This document shows, piece by piece, positions 1 to 10,100 of a stretch of 64,000 nucleotides of DNA. The stretch lies in NCBI GenBank assembly GCA_964559125.1, contig CAZLGW010000008.1:1-64000 (forward strand), written 5' to 3'. The DNA comes from Ravibacter sp964559125 (GTDB lineage: Bacteria; Bacteroidota; Bacteroidia; Cytophagales; Spirosomataceae). Position 1 is the stretch's first letter; each line of letters begins with the position of its first letter. The notes beneath the pieces are model-generated. The model did no database searches. It worked only from the letters and a program-made list of their open reading frames with translations, and had not been told where the DNA came from. A program made the translations under genes and the position numbers.

Positions 1-54
1 AACCGGGTACTCAGCATCAACCTGGACTACCCGTTGACAGCCTTGAGCAGGTAA
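1..54 (+). CDS. C-terminal end of an unidentified protein (partial)
   Basis: The window opens inside a reading frame of 17 codons that ends with TAA at 52-54. Its third codon positions are mostly G or C, as in the certain genes of this window, which suggests that it is the real end of an upstream gene. The residues end in LTALSR. Nothing in so short a tail identifies a family. It could also be a chance open frame. Confidence 0.3.
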   Translation, partial: NRVLSINLDYPLTALSR

Positions 55-131
55 CTGCCGGACGTATAGTATCTATTAGGAACGATGACAAAATAGAATT
101 CTCATGCTATTCGTAGTATTCATAGAAAGGC

Positions 132-163
132 TTTGGCAAACCCTAAAATTATGAATATGTTTA
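132..163 (+). promoter_or_regulatory. Putative Bacteroidota-type promoter before the S58 peptidase gene
   Basis: TTTG at 132-135 is followed after 20 bp by TATGTTTA at 156-163, one base away from the Bacteroidota -7 consensus TAnnTTTG. It lies about 40 bases before the ATG at 205. This spacing matches the two perfect promoters seen before fusA and rplC. Evidence is motif-only. Confidence 0.4.
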
Positions 164-204
164 CAGTAATCGTTTAATGAAAGATTCGATCCTACTGGTA
201 TAAA

Positions 205-1377
205 ATGGGAGATAGGCTTATTTTGGGACTAGTCTTCTTGCTCACCACCGCTTACGGCTATGCGCAGGAGGGGCGTGGCCGGGCACGTGATTTCGGCATA
301 CAAACAGGCATTCTGCCAACAGGTGCAAACAATGCTATTACCGATGTCGACGGCGTAACGGTAGGGCATAAAACTTTGATTGAAAACGACAGCGTCCGTA
401 CCGGTGTAACGGCTATTATACCCCATCAAGGCAATGTTTTTCAGCAAAAATTACCGGCCGCCGTGTATGTCGGCAATGGGTTCGGCAAAATGTCGGGAAT
501 CTCTCAGATAGAAGAACTGGGCAATATAGAAACCCCCATATTATTGACCAATACGCTGAATGCCCCCAAAGTAGCCAACGGGCTGCTGGACTACATGCTG
601 TCTTTGCCGGGCAATGAAAAAGTACGTTCGGTCAATGTCGTTGTCGGCGAAACCAACGATGGCGGGCTTAACGATATCCGCGGAAGGCATGTGGAAACAT
701 CTGATGTGCTGGAGGCTATCCGTTCGGCGGCTACTGGAAAAGTATCCGAAGGAAACGTGGGCGCCGGCACAGGTACCGAATGTCTGGGGTTTAAAGGCGG
801 AATAGGTACCGCCTCCCGCAAGCTGCCTGAGTCAAAAGGCGGCTATACAGTAGGTGTGCTGGTACAAACAAACTTTGGCGGTGTACTGCGAATTAACGGT
901 GCCCCGGTAGGACGCGAACTGAACAACTTCTATATGCAGGAAACGAAAGAGCCGCATAAAGTGGATGGTTCCTGCATGATTGTCATCGCTACGGATGCTC
1001 CCCTGTCGCCAAGAAACCTCAAACGTATGGCGAAACGGTCATATATTGCGTTTGGCAATGTGGGCGCTTTTTCCTCCAACGGAAGCGGCGATTATTCTTT
1101 AGCCTTTTCCACCTATCCGGGAAATTTCGTGCCATACAATGCCCATGAAATTGTACAGCAGACGGTTGAAATTGGCAACGATTTTATGTCGCCGCTGTTT
1201 ATGGCGGTATGGGAGGCTACGGAAGAAGCCATCCTCAATTCCATGTTTATGGCGGAAGACATGAAAGGCATCGGGGGCAGGAACGTAAAAGCCATCCCGA
1301 TTAAAGAAACCCTGAAGATTTTAAAAAAATACCAGGCACTTGACTATAACAAACTACCCAAAGCCGTGCGTAATTGA
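205..1377 (+). CDS. Exported S58-family (DmpA-like) peptidase / L-aminopeptidase-D-esterase
   Basis: This 390-residue protein belongs to the self-processing Ntn-hydrolase family S58 (DmpA, L-aminopeptidase D-Ala-esterase/amidase; BapA beta-aminopeptidases). Family features are the N-terminal ITDVDGVTVGH segment, a GETNDGGLNDI motif near residue 155, and a late NGSGD motif with Ser294. In DmpA, cleavage of a Gly-Ser bond in this place frees the catalytic serine. Residues 1-21 form a signal peptide (MGDRLILGLVFLLTTAYGYA-Q), so it should act in the periplasm, whereas many homologues are cytoplasmic. The likely substrates are N-terminal residues of short peptides, possibly beta- or D-amino-acid peptides. 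The next gene, 72 bases downstream on the same strand, is a glutamate-racemase-like lipoprotein, which makes a shared role in unusual amino acids possible but unproven. Confidence 0.85.
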   Translation: MGDRLILGLVFLLTTAYGYAQEGRGRARDFGIQTGILPTGANNAITDVDGVTVGHKTLIENDSVRTGVTAIIPHQGNVFQQKLPAAVYVGNGFGKMSGISQIEELGNIETPILLTNTLNAPKVANGLLDYMLSLPGNEKVRSVNVVVGETNDGGLNDIRGRHVETSDVLEAIRSAATGKVSEGNVGAGTGTECLGFKGGIGTASRKLPESKGGYTVGVLVQTNFGGVLRINGAPVGRELNNFYMQETKEPHKVDGSCMIVIATDAPLSPRNLKRMAKRSYIAFGNVGAFSSNGSGDYSLAFSTYPGNFVPYNAHEIVQQTVEIGNDFMSPLFMAVWEATEEAILNSMFMAEDMKGIGGRNVKAIPIKETLKILKKYQALDYNKLPKAVRN

Positions 1378-1449
1378 TCGGGCGCGGAGTTTCCCCAATT
1401 ATTCTTTTGTTTAATGCATAAACTGCGAGACCGGACCCGGCGCCAAATC

Positions 1450-2985
1450 ATGAGAAACCTCCTTTCATACCCTTCTTTCATTCTCCTCGGCACCCTGCTA
1501 CAGGCTTGTTTTTCCCCGGGGAAGCAGACTGCCGAACCCGACCCCCTGGCGCCCGTCACGCATGCGATCCTGGAAGATGCGGCCAGTTTCTACTATGTGG
1601 ATTCCAAAAGTTACGACGCTTCGGACACGGCTTTACCTATCGGTATTTTTGACTCCGGGACAGGAGGGCTGACGGTTATGGATGCGCTGGTCAGGTTTGA
1701 TGAAAACGGGAACGACAGCCGCGGCGCGGACGGCGACGGGATTCCCGATTTCAATAAGGAAAAATTCATTTACCTGGCCGACATGGCCAATATGCCTTAC
1801 GGGAACTACCATCGTGAAAATAAAACCGACCTGCTGACAGAGCATGTATTGAAAGATGTCCAGTTTTTGTTGTCCGACAAATACTACCCCAATGCTTCAG
1901 CACGCTTCAACCGCGACAAACAGCCTGTCAAAGCCATTGTGATCGCCTGCAACACGGCTACTGCCTATGCAAAAAAGCAGGTTGAGGAACTGATCGACAA
2001 AGCCGGTATAAATGTCCCGGTTATCGGTGTGATCGATGCAGGAGCCAGGGGTGCGCTGGAAGTATTCAAGAAAGACGAAAGCGGCTCCATAGCGGTATTT
2101 GCCACTGCCGGCACAATCGCCTCCCAGGGATATGAAAACAGTATCAGGCGCATACGGGATGAGCTGGGCTATACCGGCGATATCCGGATCTACAGCCAGG
2201 GAGGACACGGTGTAGCCGAAGCCGTAGACCAGGAACCGGCCTTTATCGATCACCGCGAAAGCCAGCCGCGCACAGATTACCTGGGTCCGTCGCTGGAACA
2301 TCCGGAATACCCAATAGAAAAGGCGTTATTGCCGGTTTATCGTTTTGATCTTTCAAACAATGCGCTGCTATGCGACGAAAAAGACATCGGTGAATGCCGG
2401 GTAATCCAGCTTAATTCACCCGCGAATTATGTAAGGTATCACCTGGTCTCGCTCCTGGAAAAGATCCGGAAAAGCAAAGAAGTGCAGCCTTTAAAAGCGC
2501 TTATCCTGGGATGTACCCATTATCCCTACCTGACACGCGACATCCGCCAGACGCTCGATGAGCTATACAATTACAAGCAGGATGACAAGTACGTATACCG
2601 GCACCTGATGCAGGATGAGATCCACATTATTGACCCGGCCCGGAACGTAGCCATAGAGCTCTATACCCACCTCAGAACACACAATCTCTTTAACGGGCGC
2701 GGGAGCCTGGACAGCAGCGAATTCTATATCTCTGTCCCCAACCCCGACAACAGCGGGATCGAAGTAGACGAAACGGGGAAATTCACCTACCGTTATAAAT
2801 ACGGGCGGACTGCCGGGGATATCCAGGAATATGTAAAAGCAACTCCATTCAGCAGAAGAAATATCCCCGCAGAGACGATAGAAAGAATGAGCGAAACCAT
2901 TCCGGAAACTTTCCGGCTGATACAGGCTTTCAGTACCGGGAACGCCAAAACAGCATCGCTGTCTGATGAGGAAAAAATAAAATAA
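1450..2985 (+). CDS. Lipoprotein with glutamate/aspartate racemase (MurI-like) domain
   Basis: The protein carries the MurI signatures: GIFDSGTGGLTV near the N-terminus, CNTA and GCTHYP, which supply the two catalytic cysteines (residues 167 and 355 from this start). It is about 511 residues, twice the length of a normal glutamate racemase (about 265), with long insertions between the motifs. I chose ATG 1450 rather than the in-frame ATG at 1414 because it opens directly on a lipoprotein signal peptide (MRNLLSYPSFILLGTLLQAC) with a lipobox LLQAC. The racemase fold would then be anchored outside the cytoplasm, where D-glutamate for peptidoglycan synthesis is not made. It may racemise scavenged amino acids or have a changed reaction. 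It follows the S58 peptidase in the same direction. Confidence 0.8.
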   Translation: MRNLLSYPSFILLGTLLQACFSPGKQTAEPDPLAPVTHAILEDAASFYYVDSKSYDASDTALPIGIFDSGTGGLTVMDALVRFDENGNDSRGADGDGIPDFNKEKFIYLADMANMPYGNYHRENKTDLLTEHVLKDVQFLLSDKYYPNASARFNRDKQPVKAIVIACNTATAYAKKQVEELIDKAGINVPVIGVIDAGARGALEVFKKDESGSIAVFATAGTIASQGYENSIRRIRDELGYTGDIRIYSQGGHGVAEAVDQEPAFIDHRESQPRTDYLGPSLEHPEYPIEKALLPVYRFDLSNNALLCDEKDIGECRVIQLNSPANYVRYHLVSLLEKIRKSKEVQPLKALILGCTHYPYLTRDIRQTLDELYNYKQDDKYVYRHLMQDEIHIIDPARNVAIELYTHLRTHNLFNGRGSLDSSEFYISVPNPDNSGIEVDETGKFTYRYKYGRTAGDIQEYVKATPFSRRNIPAETIERMSETIPETFRLIQAFSTGNAKTASLSDEEKIK

Positions 2986-3006
2986 CGGTTTATCCGGAAC
3001 AGATTC

Positions 3007-3882
3007 CTACTCCCCGAACCACCGGGCCTTGTAAACCTTCATTCCAGGAAAGGCCAGTTTTTTCTCAGGGTTAAAAAAGCTTACGTGGTAGGTCCACCAG
3101 CTTTTTTCGGGAACGGTATAAATGAACTGGCCTTTTTCATCCCGGCCTATGCTTTTAATATTTTCTGCGTCGGGGAAACCCTCAATTTTTTCAAACCGGT
3201 AGGTGCTAAGATCAAACCGCCATGCTCCCGTATGCTCGGTCATAAACAGGCCGTCGCCCTGCGTATCGGCGTATAGGTCGTGCCCGCTGACACCGGGGAT
3301 CTTCCATGAATTTAACAAAACAAGACTATCCGTCTTTGTCAGCCTGTACTCCCGCAACACATCGTAGCCCAGGGCAAACAGGGTTTTTCTCCCTTTGTGC
3401 CAGACAAGGCCATGGGCTGAATACAGGCTGTCTTCAAACAAAACCTTATCGGGGCGACCGGCATCGAAAAGCATGATCTTGTTACCCCTGGCTGCCGTCG
3501 ACGCCGCTGCTGCCAACCTGTTCCCGGGAAGCATTTCCACGGAATGCGCGTTAGGCACATCGGCATAAAAACGTGCTTTACCACTTTTACGGTCAAGGAT
3601 AGCCACAGCGCCCGAAGACGAAGACACCAGTATTTTCCGTCCCTTATCGATGGCTTTACAGTCGTCAACCGAATTAAACTTCTTTTCGCGGTACGCTTCC
3701 GGCAAGTCCCGCGCGTGATGAGCATCCCAGGTCCAGACCACTGCTGGTATGGTGTCGGCAGATTTCCCGTAATCGATGAGAATAATCTTACTATCGCCGC
3801 AGACCATCGCCTGTTGCGCGAATAAACCGGAAGCCTGGAAAACAAAGACACACAGCCAGGCTACCTTACAATTAGTCATCAT
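3007..3882 (-). CDS. Secreted beta-propeller-like protein (DUF6528-type)
   Basis: A 291-residue protein with a signal peptide ending near residue 22 (FQASGLFA-QQ). The rest is built of short repeated strands such as GRKILVSSSSGAVAILDRKSGK and GNRLAAAAST, as in a WD-like or YVTN-type propeller. I believe it belongs to the family annotated DUF6528; no enzymatic motif is visible. It is the last gene of the sulfatase PUL, 10 bases after the sulfatase stop, so a role in recognising or processing the same glycan is likely. Its 3' end faces the racemase gene with only 21 bases between the two stops. Confidence 0.6.
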   Translation of the reverse strand: MMTNCKVAWLCVFVFQASGLFAQQAMVCGDSKIILIDYGKSADTIPAVVWTWDAHHARDLPEAYREKKFNSVDDCKAIDKGRKILVSSSSGAVAILDRKSGKARFYADVPNAHSVEMLPGNRLAAAASTAARGNKIMLFDAGRPDKVLFEDSLYSAHGLVWHKGRKTLFALGYDVLREYRLTKTDSLVLLNSWKIPGVSGHDLYADTQGDGLFMTEHTGAWRFDLSTYRFEKIEGFPDAENIKSIGRDEKGQFIYTVPEKSWWTYHVSFFNPEKKLAFPGMKVYKARWFGE

Positions 3883-3892
3883 ATACCACTCA

Positions 3893-5395
3893 CTATTTTA
3901 TCTTAGGGTCTACAAACTCCCACTCGCGGACAGTAGCCGGCCAGTGCTCTTTTTTTACTATTTCATCAAGTCTTTTAACCAGGTGCGGATGACGCGAGGC
4001 TATGTTTTGCGTTTCTTTCTCGTCTTCCCGGAGATCGTATAGCTCCCATGGAGCGTTCTTATCTTCCTTCATGTTCACCTTTACGGCTTTGAACCTGTCA
4101 AAGCGTATGGCCAATTGCCCGCCTCTTTCAGGAAATTCAAAATACAGGTACTCGCGGGAAGCCACCGGTCCTGATCCCGTCAGCTCGGGCAACAACGATA
4201 TCCCGTCATTTTGCGGGGCAGGAACTCCGGCTATTTCGCAAAGGGTAGCAAACATATCAAACTGCGCCGACACCAGTGACGAAACCTTTCCCGGCGCTAT
4301 CTGTCCGGGCCACCTCGCCAGGAAGGGTACCCGGATACCGCCTTCATAGACCTGGGCTTTTGCACCTCTCAGGCCAGCGGTACTATTGAAAAATTCTTTA
4401 TCGGTACCGCCGTTAAAGGTAGGGCCGTTATCACTTGAGAAAAACACGATCGTATTATCGTCCAGCCCGAGCTGTCTCAGATACGCCATAACATCACCTA
4501 CCTGCTTGTCGAGATAGGAGATCATCGCTGCGTAGGTGGACAGCGGGTATTTCGTAGGTGAATAACCCTTTTCCCCCAGATAAGGCGACTCTTCAAACTT
4601 GCCTATGTACTGCTGCACTTCCGAGTCGTGTACCTGAAGCGAAACATGCGGAATTGTAAACGGTAAATACAGGAAAAACGGCTTATCGGCGTGGCCGGAA
4701 ATAAACTGCCTGGCTTTTTCGGCCATCTTGTCGATAGCATAATCCTTCCCTTTATAGTAATCATAATCTTTATCGGTAGGATTGGCTGGCGGCTTCCGGT
4801 GCACTTCTATAAAGGAATTCCTGAGCGTATCCCATTTTTCATTTTCCCACAAATGAGTAGGATAGTAGTTATGAGCCTGCTTCTGATCAAGATAGCCATA
4901 GAAATAATCAAACCCCTGACGGTTCGGGTGCCCGCTTGATCCGGTCATTCCCAGCCCCCATTTGCCAATCGCACCGGTGGCATACCCTGCCTGCCTGAGT
5001 ACTTTGGCAATGGTAACCGTTCCTTCCGGCAGCGGCATTTGCCCGCCTTCCTCGTCATCCTTAAACCCGCCCAGCTCATAATTCCCTCTTATAAAGGAAT
5101 GCCCTCCATGCCTTCCTGTCAGCAGCATGCAGCGCGCCGGCGCGCATACAGGGGTGCTTGTATAGTGCCTGGTAAACCTGATCCCTTCCGCAGCCAGCTT
5201 GTCGAGATGGGGCGTTTTGATCTTTTTCTGACCATACACTCCCAACTCGCCGTAACCGAGGTCGTCGGCATAAATATAGATGATATTAGGCTTACGCTTT
5301 TGCGAGGCCTGGCCCCGGGCTGCGGGTACTGTCCAGACCGACAGCACCCACAGTAGGAGTATGCTTAGCAAACAGGATTTCTGAGATCTTACCAT
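3893..5395 (-). CDS. Secreted type I sulfatase (arylsulfatase family S1)
   Basis: A 500-residue sulfatase that removes sulfate esters from a glycan in the periplasm. Signal peptide residues 1-29. The sulfatase signature CAPAR starts at Cys84, the residue that must be oxidised to formylglycine. Metal ligands are the Asp pair in YADDLGYG (44-45) and the DNGP motif near residue 320. The C-terminal part (LYDLREDEKETQNIA) is typical of family S1 exo-acting carbohydrate sulfatases. It lies 13 bases after susD and 10 before the propeller gene, inside the first PUL, which points to a sulfated polysaccharide or glycosaminoglycan. The Cys type needs an aerobic FGE or an anaerobic radical maturase, and no complete one is seen in this window. 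Confidence 0.95.
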   Translation of the reverse strand: MVRSQKSCLLSILLLWVLSVWTVPAARGQASQKRKPNIIYIYADDLGYGELGVYGQKKIKTPHLDKLAAEGIRFTRHYTSTPVCAPARCMLLTGRHGGHSFIRGNYELGGFKDDEEGGQMPLPEGTVTIAKVLRQAGYATGAIGKWGLGMTGSSGHPNRQGFDYFYGYLDQKQAHNYYPTHLWENEKWDTLRNSFIEVHRKPPANPTDKDYDYYKGKDYAIDKMAEKARQFISGHADKPFFLYLPFTIPHVSLQVHDSEVQQYIGKFEESPYLGEKGYSPTKYPLSTYAAMISYLDKQVGDVMAYLRQLGLDDNTIVFFSSDNGPTFNGGTDKEFFNSTAGLRGAKAQVYEGGIRVPFLARWPGQIAPGKVSSLVSAQFDMFATLCEIAGVPAPQNDGISLLPELTGSGPVASREYLYFEFPERGGQLAIRFDRFKAVKVNMKEDKNAPWELYDLREDEKETQNIASRHPHLVKRLDEIVKKEHWPATVREWEFVDPKIK

Positions 5396-5408
5396 GTAAT
5401 AAAATTAC

Positions 5409-6959
5409 TTACCAGTTGGGGTTATTGGGCTCCAACGCCGGATTTTCCTGCAACTCATACGCGGGTATGGGCCACAGGTAGTCACGATCTTTATTAAACT
5501 TCCTGACAAGCTTTTCAGTGTAGTTATGGGTATAGATCGGACCATTATTGACTGCTTCAGCCATTTTCCAGCGAAGGATATCCATATAATAAAAGCCTTC
5601 TCCGGCAAATTCTATCCTTCTTTCGAGACGTAAAATTTCTCTCAATCGTGCCTGGTCCGTCATAGCCGCATAGTTGGCCGCATCCGAAGGGTCGTCATGC
5701 TGGATGAGCGGCATGTTAACAGTGGGTCTGCTTCTAACCGCATTGATCGCTTCGTACACGCTTTCATCGATTTGATTGAGCTCAATTTTGGCTTCGGCAT
5801 AGGTAAGCAAAACATCGGCGTATCTCAGGACGATATAATTGATATCCGACTGGGCGCTGTTCTTGATAAGCGAGTTATAGGAATTGTCTTCATCATAGAT
5901 ACTGTATTTTTTAAAGGTCAGCCCTGTCTGCGCGAACGTCCGGTCAGTCACAGCAGCGCCCCGGTAGATCGACCCCGGCCAAACGAGTGTCATCCTGAAT
6001 CTGGGATCCCTGTTTTCCCAGTATTTGGCAGCATCATAGGTTTTTGATGTTTTGATATCGGAACCATCCGCCATCAGGTACGCATCGACCAGGTCCCGGA
6101 GCGGGGCAGCCGTATCAAACTGCCGGCGTATGAGGTCGAATGAATGGCAGTAGTTCGGGAACAGGTACTGGACATCAAATATCACCTCTGCATTGTTTTC
6201 ATTTTCAGGCATAAAAAGGCCCCTGTAGTCAGGGAAAAGGCTGTATTTATTCATATCCATCACCTGTTTGGCGGCGGCAGCGGCTTCGGCAAACTTACCG
6301 TGGTACAGGTATTGTCTGGCTTTCAGCGCATAGCAGGCCCCTTTTGTCACCCTTCCGGGTTGGGCTGCCGTTTCGCTCAGCACGGCGGCAGCCTCGTCCA
6401 GGTCTTTGATGATCTGGGTGAAAACCTGCTCTTTCGGAGTCCTCGGCAATGTATTGTGCTCTTTCACGGGCGGATCAAGTATCAGCGGCGCATCGCCATA
6501 ATAATTGACCAGTAAGCTGTAATACACTGCCCTCAGAAACTTGGCTTCAGCCATTCCGCGGTTACGCTTATCCTCGGCCATGGGGATAGACGGGACTTTG
6601 GCCAGGTAGGTGTTGCATCTGCCTATTCCTTCATAGGCATGCGCCCATCGATTGTTGATGATACCGCTATTGGATGCATCGTGAATACCCTCGGCGATCC
6701 TGAAAAACCCTGAAGCGCTGTTGTAATCTGTGGCATTAGGGGTAGCGGTTTCCTCCCAGAGCGGAGTAGCCCAGGCACCTCCTCCATAAATACCCTCCCT
6801 ACGGAGCGTCGTGTAGCAGGCTGTCAACCCGGCATCTGCCTGTTGTTCGGTTTGCCAGAATGTCTCTTCCGTATACTTGTCTTTGGGAGCGGTATCGAGT
6901 ATGCCGTCGCACCCGAAAACAGAAAGAGCGGCCACTGTCAATATCAAATATCTTTTCAT
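5409..6959 (-). CDS. SusD/RagB family glycan-binding outer-membrane lipoprotein
   Basis: A 516-residue surface lipoprotein that captures oligosaccharide and acts as the lid on its SusC partner. The lipobox SVFGC places the lipidated cysteine at residue 17. The N-terminal SusD-like segment follows (LDTAPKDKYTEETFW), then TPR-like helices, and the C-terminal RagB portion contains YADVLLTYAEA and RLERRIEFAGEG, both hallmarks of the family. It is separated from its susC by 165 bases holding repeat sequences, an unusually long gap for a susC/susD pair. The sulfatase gene starts 13 bases downstream. Confidence 0.95.
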   Translation of the reverse strand: MKRYLILTVAALSVFGCDGILDTAPKDKYTEETFWQTEQQADAGLTACYTTLRREGIYGGGAWATPLWEETATPNATDYNSASGFFRIAEGIHDASNSGIINNRWAHAYEGIGRCNTYLAKVPSIPMAEDKRNRGMAEAKFLRAVYYSLLVNYYGDAPLILDPPVKEHNTLPRTPKEQVFTQIIKDLDEAAAVLSETAAQPGRVTKGACYALKARQYLYHGKFAEAAAAAKQVMDMNKYSLFPDYRGLFMPENENNAEVIFDVQYLFPNYCHSFDLIRRQFDTAAPLRDLVDAYLMADGSDIKTSKTYDAAKYWENRDPRFRMTLVWPGSIYRGAAVTDRTFAQTGLTFKKYSIYDEDNSYNSLIKNSAQSDINYIVLRYADVLLTYAEAKIELNQIDESVYEAINAVRSRPTVNMPLIQHDDPSDAANYAAMTDQARLREILRLERRIEFAGEGFYYMDILRWKMAEAVNNGPIYTHNYTEKLVRKFNKDRDYLWPIPAYELQENPALEPNNPNW

Positions 6960-7022
6960 CTGTATAAAAGGTTGTCAGCTTTCAGCCGTCAGCGATCAGC
7001 CCTTATTCATCGACGGTTTGTG
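6960..7022 (-). repeat. Dispersed intergenic repeat, copy 1 (before susD)
   Basis: Just upstream of the susD start the spacer contains TGTATAAAAGGTTGTCAGC and, at 6996-7013, TCAGCCCTTATTCATCGA. An 18-base segment at 23357-23374 before fecR matches the latter at 17 of 18 positions, and the flank beside the start codon is also alike (TGTGTAAAAAGTT). The rest is made of variants of GTCAGC/GATCAGC. Such CAGC-rich spacers look like members of a dispersed non-coding family. Confidence 0.5.
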
Positions 7023-7040
7023 CCCCGATAGCTATCGGGG
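7023..7040. repeat. REP-like perfect palindrome CCCCGATAGCTATCGGGG
   Basis: A perfect 18-base palindrome in the susC-susD spacer. This motif, or its 16-base core, recurs as an abundant extragenic palindrome in many Bacteroidota genomes as far as I know. In the transcript it folds into a hairpin between susC and susD and could stabilise the susC message or reduce read-through into susD. It is followed by CAGC-type repeat sequence to about 7080. Confidence 0.6.
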
Positions 7041-7124
7041 TCAAACGCGTGCTGATAGCTGATTTCTGATTGCTCATAGCTGTTTCATGATGTATTAAAA
7101 CTATCGGTTGAGCGCTGACGGCTA

Positions 7125-10100
7125 TTAAAAAGTCACATTTAAACCTGCTGTAACCGTTTTTACCTGGGGGTAGGCAAAGATGTTGTCCTGCGTCAGGTTT
7201 TTCTCCGGGTCCCAGTTTTGCATTTGGGTAAAAGTCAGAAGGTTCTGCCCGTTGACAAACAGCTTCAGGTTTCTCATAGCCAGCTTTTGCGTGATGGCAG
7301 CCGGCAGATCGTAGCTGAGCTGAATGTTTTTCAACCTCAGGTAAGAGGCATTCTGAAGCCAGAAGGTCGAATTCTCAAAATTGAGCGTATTCCCCGTACT
7401 TGTGGTCAGGATAGGCAGCCTTGCATCGGGATTTTCAGGCGTCCAGGCATCGGTCAGCCATTCCTTAGTCACACCGGCCCCGTTGAAATAGGGATAGCTC
7501 ACGTTGTGCGATGGGTAGGTATACACATCTCCGACTCCCTGGAAGAAAGCCAGCAATTGCAGCCCTTTATAGCCTGCACCAAGCGTGAAGGAGTAGGTAA
7601 ATTCAGGGACGACCCCGTGAAAGACCTTTCTGTCGCGGGCGTCTATCTGGTTATCCCCGTTCTGGTCTTTATACCTTAAGAAGCCTGGTTTGGTCGCCGC
7701 ATTCTGAAAGGCGTGGCCGGCTATTTCATTCTCATTCTGGAAAATGCCGTCGGCTTCATAAATGTAGTAAGATTGCACGGGATGCCCCTCCTTTGTAATA
7801 TACCGTCCTGAAATGATCTCCTGCCCGTTCAGGTTGGTGACGCGGTTTTTATTGTAAGCCAGGCTTCCTTCGATTTCATAAGAAATATCTCCTCTCTGGT
7901 TACGATGGTTGACCAGTACTTCCACGCCTTTGTTGCTCATAGAACCTACATTGGTGGTCGGACCTGTCAGGTCTCCTACCTGCGAAGAGTAGTTGACAGG
8001 GCGCAGAATGCCGGCGGTGATCTTATTGTAGAGCTCGATGGTGGTATTCAATCGTCCGTTGAAGAGCGATATATCAAAACCCAGGTTGGACATGGTAGTG
8101 GTTTCCCAGCTCAGGCTCGGATCAGCCGCCGCCGTTGTCGCCGCCCCCAGCGTCTCGGTTGTACCGAACGAATAATTCTGGTTTAACCCCACGGAGTTAA
8201 TATAGCTCCAGAGGTCTATTTGCTGGTTACCGATCTTACCCCAGGAGAAACGGGGTTTCAGGTTGGTAATCCAGTTTACATCCTGCAGGAAATTCTCCCT
8301 GTCGAGCCTCCATCCGAGTGAAAAGGACGGGAACAAGCCCCACCGGTGCTCTTTGGCAAACCGCGACGAGCCGTCATAACGGAAGTTGGCTTCAAGCAGG
8401 TACTTGTCGTCAAAGTTATAGTTCAGGCGACCGAAATACGAAAGGATCGCCGACTGCGTGCTGTTTCCCGCCACCTGGGGGTTCATCAGGAAGACGTCGA
8501 GATCCGTAAGCTGGTTATCCATCGCCCCTTCTTTCTGGGCGTTGAAATACTCCCACGAAAACGTTTCGACACTATTTCCCAGTAGTGCGGAAATATTGTG
8601 TTTTTCGTCGATCTGCGTATTCCAGTCGAGGGTATGGAAGCCTGTCAGGTTAATTTCCTTCTCGTAGCGCCTGTAGCCCATCGCCGTAGCGTTTACAATA
8701 ACCGAAGCCAGCGTTTTAGGGTTGGTATTGGTCAGGTAGGGCCTGAAAACGTGCTGGACGTAATCGTAGGTATTGGCCGCCAGGTTAAGCCTGTAAGTGA
8801 TGTCAAAAGGTAGCTTGACGTCGGCAAAGACATTGGTCAGCAAACGGGTCCTTACATAGTCTCTCGAACCTTCTTTCAGGTTGGCCAGGGTGTTCGACCA
8901 GACGTTGAGCCCTGTAGACCGCAGCCAGGTATTGCCGTAGCGCCCGTCTTCGATCAGAGCCGGGAAAATAGGAACAGTGCGGAAAATCGCATTCTGCCAG
9001 TAGGTATTGGTCGTGATCTGGGGTTCATCGTATTTTCTGAAAACACCCGATATTTTACCTCCGATGGAAAGGAATTTATTGACATCCACTTTCCCGTTCA
9101 ACCCTATGGAATAGCGATTTGCCTTCGACTTGTCGTATTTCAGTATCCCGGTCTGGGAAAGCGCCCCGAGTGTCAGTGCAAGATTATGACGGTCGCCACC
9201 CCCGGAGACTGTAATATTGTGCTCCTGGATAAACCCGTTCCGAAGTGCAATTTCGTAGGGATTTGTCCGTGGGTACATGTAGCCGTTCGGATCCGAGGCC
9301 ATACCTCTTTCATACTCTTCGATTTCGGCATCGGTATATTCCTTTGCCTTCCCTTCGTTTGTGAGCGCAATGTTTTTGTATTTCATAAAATTGATCGGGT
9401 CCCATTCCACATCCGGCAGCCTGGTCACTTTCTCCACCCCGAAGTAATTGTTATAGCTGACCCGGTAGCCTTCTCCGCGTTTCCCTCCTTTGGTTTTGAT
9501 CAGTATGACGCCGTTGGCAGCGCGCGATCCGTAGACGGCTGTCGAGGCGGCATCCTTCAGCACCGATATGCTTTCGATTTCATTGGGGTTGATATCGAGC
9601 AAAGGATACGAAACCCCGTCGACCAGGACCAGCGGGTTATTGTCGTTCAGCGTACCGACACCCCGGATCCGGATAGTGGCCTGATCGTTCCCAGGCTGCC
9701 CCGTATTCTGGTTGACATACAGCCCGTTGAGGCCCTGCAGCGCCTGAGATGAAGTTGTGATAGGCCGGTTGGCCAGCTTTTCAGGATCTGCAACCGTGAT
9801 AGCACCGGTGAGGTTGACCTTTTTCTGGGTTCCGTAGCCCACAACTACTATTTCTTCCAGGGCTTTCTCGTCTATCTTTAGAGAGACTTCAACAGAAGCC
9901 CTGTTTCCCACCTGTACTTCCTGCGAAATATAACCCACAAAGGAGAATACAAGGATGGCATTGTCATCGGGTACTACCAGGTTAAAATTCCCTTCAAGGT
10001 TAGTAGTGGTACCGGTCTGCGTCCCTTTCACAAGGATATTTACCCCGGGCAGGGCGTCTCCCTTTTCATCGGTTACTTTCCCGGAAATGGCTTTGTCTGT

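Noticed and set aside
1414..1449. Start of the racemase-like gene at ATG 1414
   Set aside because: It would put 12 charged residues before the lipoprotein signal peptide; ATG 1450 opens directly on it.
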